Of a DNA stretch of 9,898 nt, positions 6,236-9,898 are shown piece by piece. Every line of letters begins with the position of its first letter. Positions within the stretch are counted from its first letter, which is position 1. The DNA is from an uncultured Fibrobacter sp. (GTDB lineage: Bacteria > Fibrobacterota > Fibrobacteria > Fibrobacterales > Fibrobacteraceae). The stretch covers positions 1-9,898 of the forward strand of contig CAMZFJ010000038.1 in assembly GCA_947306025.1 (NCBI GenBank), in the 5' to 3' direction. The position numbers were made by a program, and so were the translations under genes. The notes under the pieces are model-generated. The model searched no databases, was not told the DNA's origin, and saw nothing but the letters and a program-made list of their open reading frames with translations.

Positions 6236-6239
6236 AGGT
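6234..6239 (+). promoter_or_regulatory. Ribosome binding site of the RhuM gene
   Basis: GGAGGT lies four bases before the ATG at 6244, a strong Shine-Dalgarno that fixes the start. Its first two bases are also the last two of the 25-bp direct repeat, so the site overlaps the repeat and sits beside the possible hairpin stem (6226-6231). Confidence 0.75.
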
Positions 6240-6243
6240 AAAG

Positions 6244-7207
6244 ATGAAGAAAGTGAAAATGTTGCCAGAAAATATCGATAAAAATGAAATTATCGTATAT
6301 CAGCCGGAAGGCGGGGAATTCCACATCGAAGTCCGAGTAGAAAACGAGACTGTTTGGCTTACACAGGCGCAGATTGCGGAACTGTTCGGAACAAAGAGAC
6401 CTGCAATCACAAAGCATCTCAAAAACATTTATGCAGCACAAGAACTTGACGAAAAAACCACATGTTCCGTTTTGGAACATATGGGTAAAGACTCGGATCA
6501 AATTTACGAGACCAAATATTACAATCTAGATGCGATTCTCTCCGTCGGCTACAGGGTAAATAGTAAAAATGCGACTTGCTTTCGCCGTTGGGCAAATCAG
6601 GTTCTGAAAGAGCATTTGCTTCGGGGTTGTAGCATCAACCAGCGATTGATTTCTCATGAAAATAGGCTCGAGAATCACGATTCTCGTATAATCAACCTCG
6701 AAAAACAGGTGGATTTCTTTGTAAAGGCGAACTTGCCGCCAAGAGAGGGATTGCTACCCGCACACGCGCATTGGAGCGGCTACGAATTCGCTGTGCAGTT
6801 GGTGCGTTCGGCGAAAAATGAACTCGTTATCATAGACCCGTTTGCCAACGATATGGTTCTTTCTCTTATGGCAAAACGTGCCGAGGGGGTGAATGCGACC
6901 ATCTATTCCGCCCGAATTACCCCCGCCATGCGGGAAGAAGAGGCTCGGCTGAATAGGCAATTTCCGACAGTTCGCTTGGAGAACATGCGCGAGGTCCACG
7001 ATCGTTTCGTCATCGTCGATGATGTGATTTATCATGTGGGAGCATCTTTCATAAAATACGAAGACCGAGTGCTGCGGCAAAGCTTGCTTTGACATTGCCG
7101 AGGTCAAGTATTTTGGCTCGAAGAGCAACGATTTGGGAAATCAAATGACCGCGTTTTCGGTGCTGAACTTCATCACCAAGGAGCAGGTGCTTGCTATGGT
7201 GAAATAG
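6244..7207 (+). pseudogene. RhuM-family DNA-binding protein with a one-base frameshift near its 3' end
   Basis: RhuM proteins are accessory, phage- and island-associated proteins of uncertain role. The first frame stops at 7090-7092 (282 residues). It holds the RhuM core: EIIVYQPEGGEFHIEVRVE (15-33), the predicted DNA-binding block VWLTQAQIAELFGTKRPAIT (37-56), KHLKNIY, TTCSVLEH, YNLDAILSVGYRVNSK (93-108) and FRRWANQVLKEHL (113-125). A probable coiled coil spans 135-160. A second domain has SAKNELVIIDPF (189-200), KRAEGVNATIYSA and HDRFVIVD (252-259), an HxRx4D variant of the phospholipase D HKD motif. After GASF the family's usual ending is missing from this frame but appears in the next one (GKACFDIAEVKYFGSKSNDL to LAMVK, stop 7205-7207). 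Removing one A from AAAA at 7053-7056 joins them into about 320 residues, the length I recall for the family. It may be a mutation or a sequence error. Confidence 0.85.
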
Positions 7208-7221
7208 AAAACTCAAGATTA

Positions 7222-7246
7222 GCCTTTTTTGCATGTAGGCAGCCGG
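7222..7246. repeat. 25-bp direct repeat, right copy, after the RhuM gene
   Basis: Partner of 6211-6235, 23 of 25 bases identical and in the same orientation. It lacks the CTG that lets the left copy fold into a 6-bp stem. The remaining sequence from 7247 to 7330 shows no gene or other signal that I can recognise. Confidence 0.75.
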
Positions 7247-7330
7247 GAAAACGCCATTCGTCACTTCATGTATTTCTTGATTTTGGACGAACATCAGCAA
7301 TTTCCGCGACAATTCAAAAAATCTCACTAC

Positions 7331-7359
7331 TTGACATGCTGTATCCGGTTAGATACATT
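7331..7359 (+). promoter_or_regulatory. Near-consensus promoter of the truncated antitoxin
   Basis: Perfect -35 TTGACA (7331-7336), a 17-base spacer, and -10 TACATT (7354-7359). Transcription should start at about 7365-7367, at or just before the ATG at 7368, so the transcript would be leaderless or nearly so; no Shine-Dalgarno is possible. The same transcript probably continues into the AAA ATPase gene. Confidence 0.75.
7340..7357. promoter_or_regulatory. Palindromic operator inside the promoter
   Basis: TGTATC (7340-7345) and GATACA (7352-7357) are a perfect 6-base inverted repeat with a six-base centre, lying in the spacer and overlapping the -10 box. A protein bound here would block RNA polymerase. 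Antitoxins of the HigA type usually repress their own promoter through such a site, which fits the gene just downstream. Confidence 0.65.
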
Positions 7360-7367
7360 TATAAATT

Positions 7368-7571
7368 ATGAAAAAAGGTCCCTTAACGCATTTTGACATA
7401 GCCGAATATCTTGAAAACGAGGAGATGGTCGCCGAGTATCTCAATTTGATTTGCCAAGAAAACGATCCAGCCTTATTACTCAGAGCTATAGGACATGTCG
7501 CCCGCAGTAAGGGAATGGCAAAAATTGCAGAAGCCCCTCCCCCTATTGACTTTTTTAACTTAAAAAGTTAA
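7368..7571 (+). pseudogene. Truncated HI1420/HigA-like addiction-module antitoxin
   Basis: The 67-residue product begins like the 'putative addiction module antidote' family (HI1420 type): FDIAEYLENEEMVAEYLN at 9-26, then DPALLLRAIGHVARSKGMAKIAE at 33-55. In intact members, about 100 residues long, this is followed by a tGlsreslYkaLs-like stretch, the recognition half of the helix-turn-helix. Here it is replaced by APPPIDFFNLKS and a stop, so DNA binding is probably lost. The partner toxin (Gp49/HigB-like), which normally lies just upstream, is absent from 7208-7367. The promoter and operator look intact, so the stub may still be transcribed, and it may serve only as a leader for the ATPase gene 29 bases downstream. 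The family call is by recollection of the motif. Confidence 0.75.
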
Positions 7572-7582
7572 ATTTAAGTTAA
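7555..7582. promoter_or_regulatory. Perfect 10-bp inverted repeat before the AAA ATPase gene
   Basis: TTAACTTAAA (7555-7564) and TTTAAGTTAA (7573-7582) are perfect inverted repeats around eight bases. The unit AAGTTAA also occurs in direct orientation at 7565-7571 and 7576-7582, and as AAGTTAA again at 7583-7589, running into the ribosome binding site. The block overlaps the end and stop of the antitoxin stub. Its A/T stem is weak as RNA and there is no following T-run, so an operator is more likely than a terminator. Confidence 0.6.
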
Positions 7583-7600
7583 AAGTTAAGGAGACGCATC

Positions 7601-9328
7601 ATGGGGATCGGCGGGATTACATTCAAGACCATCAACGGTAAGCGTTACGCTTATTACCAGTGGACCGAGAATGGCAAGCAGCACAGCCGTCGCGTCAAAG
7701 ACGACGAGTTTGCCGAATTGGCCGCCAAGATTGCCGCCGAGAAGGCGCAAAAATCACCGTTGCAATTCATGGTCGCAGAGGCTCCTGCCGCATATTCCGC
7801 GAAACCAGATTTCAAGACCGATATCAAAAACGGCGCTCAGTTCGTTAATTTTTACAAGTCCGTCGCCAAGTGGAAAAAGCGCGAATGTTTCGGTACGCTT
7901 CACGATTACATTTATGGAGAAAACAACGACCGCGTCTTGATTCTTTACGGGCTCCGTCGTACAGGCAAGACAACGCTCGTGCGCCAAGTGATTGGAGAAA
8001 TGTCTGCCGAGATGCAGTCGAAGGCGGCTTTCATCCAGTTGAGTTCGCGGCTTACGCTTGCCGATGTCAATCACGATCTAAAATTATTGGAATCTCTCGG
8101 TTACCGTTATGTGTTCATCGACGAGGTGACTTTGCTCAGCGACTTTATCGAGGGGGCCGCCTTGTTCTCCGATGTTTTCGCCGCAGGCGGGATGAAGATT
8201 GTGCTTTCGGGAACAGACTCTTTGGGATTCGTCTTCTCAGAAGACGAGCAACTTTATGACCGTTGCCAGCTATTGCACACGACATTCATTCCTTATCGCG
8301 AATTCGAGCAAGTGCTCGGCGTAAAGGGTATCGATAAATTTATCGAATACGGTGGCACCATGAGCATGGGCGGCAGCAATTATAACACAGATAAGTTCAC
8401 TTTCGCAACCAAGAAGAGCGCCGACGACTATGTAGATTCTGCAATCGCCCGGAATATTCAACATTCCTTGAAATGTTATCAACACGAAGGGCATTTCCGT
8501 TCGTTGCAGGAGCTTTACGATGCAGGCGAACTCACGAGCGCTATCAACCGTATTGTAGAAGATGTAAACCATCGATTCACCATAGATGTTTTGACTCGCA
8601 ATTTCAAGTCGAACGATTTGAAAATTTCAGCATCGAATTTGCGACGCGACCGTTTCAAGCCGACAGATATTTTAGATAGAATTGATATCAACATTGTTAG
8701 TAAACAGTTGAAAAAATTGCTGTTGATTAAAGACAAGATAGAGCAAACGATTAATATCAGCGAAGTACATCGGGCAGAAATCAAGGAGTATCTTGACTTA
8801 CTCGACCTCACCTGCGATATCGATGTTGTGAACATGACTAGTTTGAATGAGCGTAAAAAACGTACGGTTCTTTCGCAGCCAGGGTTACGCTACGCCCAAG
8901 CATCCGCATTGATTGAAAGTCTATTGCTCGACGAGACTTTCAAAAACATCCCCATTACCGAGCGTATGGCTATCGAGAGCCGCATTCTTGACGAAATTCG
9001 CGGACGCATGATGGAAGAGATTGTTCTGCTGGAAACGAAAATCGCGCGGCCCGAGATGCAAGTTTTTCAATTGCAATTCGCCGTTGGGGAATTCGACATG
9101 GTTGTTTTCGACACAAAACGCGCTTGTTGCGAAATCTACGAAATCAAGCATAGCGACAAGGTCGCCGACAAACAGCGCCGCCACCTGCTAAACCCCAAGA
9201 AATGCGCCGAAACAGAATTCCGCTATGGGAAAATCCTGAGCAAGAACGTCATTTACCGCGGGGCAGACGATTCCGTACAAGGAGTCAGGTATTTGAACGT
9301 AGAAAAGTATCTGGAGAGTCTGGGGTAG
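7601..9328 (+). CDS. AAA ATPase with C-terminal PD-(D/E)xK nuclease-like domain
   Basis: A 575-residue ATPase of the broad family seen in many bacteria as 'ATP-binding protein' (DUF4143-like layout); its cellular role is not known. Residues 1-50 (INGKRYAYYQW, NGKQHSRRVKDDE) resemble short DNA-contacting modules such as DUF6788 or integrase arm domains, which is only a resemblance. Walker A is GLRRTGKTT at 117-125, Walker B YVFIDE at 170-175, and a sensor-1-like VLSGTDSLGF at 201-210. A helical middle follows (about 270-480). The C-terminus has MMEE (470-473), GEFDMVVFD with Asp499, and YEIKHS with Glu514 and Lys516: the D...ExK arrangement of a nuclease fold. Start: AAGGAG at 7588-7593 lies seven bases before the ATG. 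It probably shares the 7331 promoter with the antitoxin stub. Base composition is closer to the backbone than the helicase is. Its stop lies four bases from that of the convergent LysR gene, with no terminator between. Confidence 0.85.
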   Translation: MGIGGITFKTINGKRYAYYQWTENGKQHSRRVKDDEFAELAAKIAAEKAQKSPLQFMVAEAPAAYSAKPDFKTDIKNGAQFVNFYKSVAKWKKRECFGTLHDYIYGENNDRVLILYGLRRTGKTTLVRQVIGEMSAEMQSKAAFIQLSSRLTLADVNHDLKLLESLGYRYVFIDEVTLLSDFIEGAALFSDVFAAGGMKIVLSGTDSLGFVFSEDEQLYDRCQLLHTTFIPYREFEQVLGVKGIDKFIEYGGTMSMGGSNYNTDKFTFATKKSADDYVDSAIARNIQHSLKCYQHEGHFRSLQELYDAGELTSAINRIVEDVNHRFTIDVLTRNFKSNDLKISASNLRRDRFKPTDILDRIDINIVSKQLKKLLLIKDKIEQTINISEVHRAEIKEYLDLLDLTCDIDVVNMTSLNERKKRTVLSQPGLRYAQASALIESLLLDETFKNIPITERMAIESRILDEIRGRMMEEIVLLETKIARPEMQVFQLQFAVGEFDMVVFDTKRACCEIYEIKHSDKVADKQRRHLLNPKKCAETEFRYGKILSKNVIYRGADDSVQGVRYLNVEKYLESLG

Positions 9329-9332
9329 ACCC

Positions 9333-9898
9333 TTACTTACAATGCCGTTTCAGTGCATCAATATAAGCTTCGGCGTAGCGTGAAAGGGTTACGCCTTTGC
9401 GGGCGACGTAGCCGACGGTCATTTTGTCGTGAACGTCGAGTTGTTTGGCGATGATGTTCTTGCCGTTGAGTTTATGGCTGATGACGCCGGAGCAGATGGT
9501 GTATCCGTCAAGGCCGATAAGCAAGTTGAAAAGTGTGGCGCGGTCGCGCACTTTGATGTTTCGCGGGCAATCGAAATCAATGGCGGTGAGCGGCTCTTCG
9601 GCAAAGTAGAACGAGTTGAAATCGCCCTGTTCGTAAGTCAAGTACGGGAACGGCTTAAGGTCCGCCAGTGTGATTTTTTCTTTTTTCGCGAGCGGATTCT
9701 TTGACGACATGAACACGTGAAGCGGTGTTGCAAAAAGCGGTTCAAACACAAGATTGTTCTTTTGAATAAGCTTCGTGATGACCTTTTCGTTTTTGTCACT
9801 GAGGTAAAGCACGCCCATTTCGCTTTTCATTTTGGCGACATCATCAATAATTTCGTTTGTTTGCGTTTCGCGGAGCGTAAAATCGTAGCTCGGGCCGC
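9333..9898 (-). CDS. LysR-type transcriptional regulator, C-terminal part (start beyond window)
   Basis: LysR-type regulators bind DNA as tetramers through an N-terminal helix-turn-helix and sense a small molecule with a periplasmic-binding-protein-like C-terminal domain. About 188 residues are visible and the frame is open to the right edge (SYDFTLRETQTNEIIDDVAK precedes the methionine at 9830, which is therefore internal). Features of the effector domain are MGVLYLSDKNEK, LFATPLHVFMSSKNPLAKKEKITLADLKPFPYLTYEQGD in the second half's first strand region, and DGYTICSGVISHKLNGKNIIAKQL near the end. The DNA-binding domain would lie past 9898, so the regulated genes cannot be named. It converges with the AAA ATPase gene. 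Confidence 0.87.
   Translation of the reverse strand, partial: GPSYDFTLRETQTNEIIDDVAKMKSEMGVLYLSDKNEKVITKLIQKNNLVFEPLFATPLHVFMSSKNPLAKKEKITLADLKPFPYLTYEQGDFNSFYFAEEPLTAIDFDCPRNIKVRDRATLFNLLIGLDGYTICSGVISHKLNGKNIIAKQLDVHDKMTVGYVARKGVTLSRYAEAYIDALKRHCK

Noticed and set aside
6754..7128. Minus-strand 124-codon open frame opposite the RhuM gene
   Set aside because: It is antisense to a recognisable family protein and has no ribosome binding site of its own.
7247..7330. Possible toxin gene remnant upstream of the antitoxin stub
   Set aside because: Short frames here show no resemblance to Gp49/HigB-type toxins and no start signal, so nothing can be supported.
9329..9332. Terminator between the AAA ATPase and LysR genes
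   Set aside because: Only four bases separate the two stops and no hairpin with a T-run is visible nearby.

Overview
The window most likely comes from a Fibrobacter-type genome. The best clue is a small lipoprotein (1883-2524, minus) carrying the 'Fibrobacter succinogenes major paralogous' (FISUMP) fold; the codon use of the housekeeping genes and a GTCATCCCGG-type intergenic hairpin fit but prove less. No tRNA, rRNA, CRISPR array, transposase or integrase was seen.

Layout. (1) 1-2524 looks like chromosomal backbone: the 3' three quarters of dnaN (beta clamp) with a strong terminator, a complete ttcA-type tRNA 2-thiocytidine synthetase, a REP-like hairpin, and the convergent FISUMP lipoprotein. 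(2) 2525-3336 is scar-like: an orphan VbhA-family antitoxin with its own promoter, ribosome binding site and a 17-bp palindrome, but no Fic toxin gene. It is flanked on both sides by short tandem repeats with 12-bp periods and by a shared 13-bp block, which look like decayed 3' ends of repeat-tailed genes. (3) 3337-6096 (minus) is a large, visibly A+T-rich SF1 helicase with a C-terminal PD-(D/E)xK nuclease of DUF2726 type, a candidate stand-alone defence or DNA-processing enzyme. (4) 6244-7207 (plus) is a RhuM-family DNA-binding protein whose 3' end is shifted by one base; a 25-bp near-perfect direct repeat flanks it. (5) 7331-7571 is a truncated HI1420/HigA-like antitoxin behind a near-consensus promoter with an embedded palindrome. 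(6) 7601-9328 is an AAA ATPase with a C-terminal nuclease-like domain, preceded by a perfect 10-bp inverted repeat and a strong ribosome binding site. (7) 9333-9898 (minus) is the C-terminal part of a LysR-type regulator, probably backbone again.

Regions 2-6 read as an accessory patch between backbone genes: defence-type or mobile-type families, remnants of at least two toxin-antitoxin loci that have lost their toxins, changes in base composition and many short repeats. The genes probably act independently rather than in one pathway. The two ATPase-nuclease fusions are the most plausible active defence proteins, while the antitoxin loci and the RhuM gene show wear. All functional calls rest on motifs read by eye; no database search was possible.
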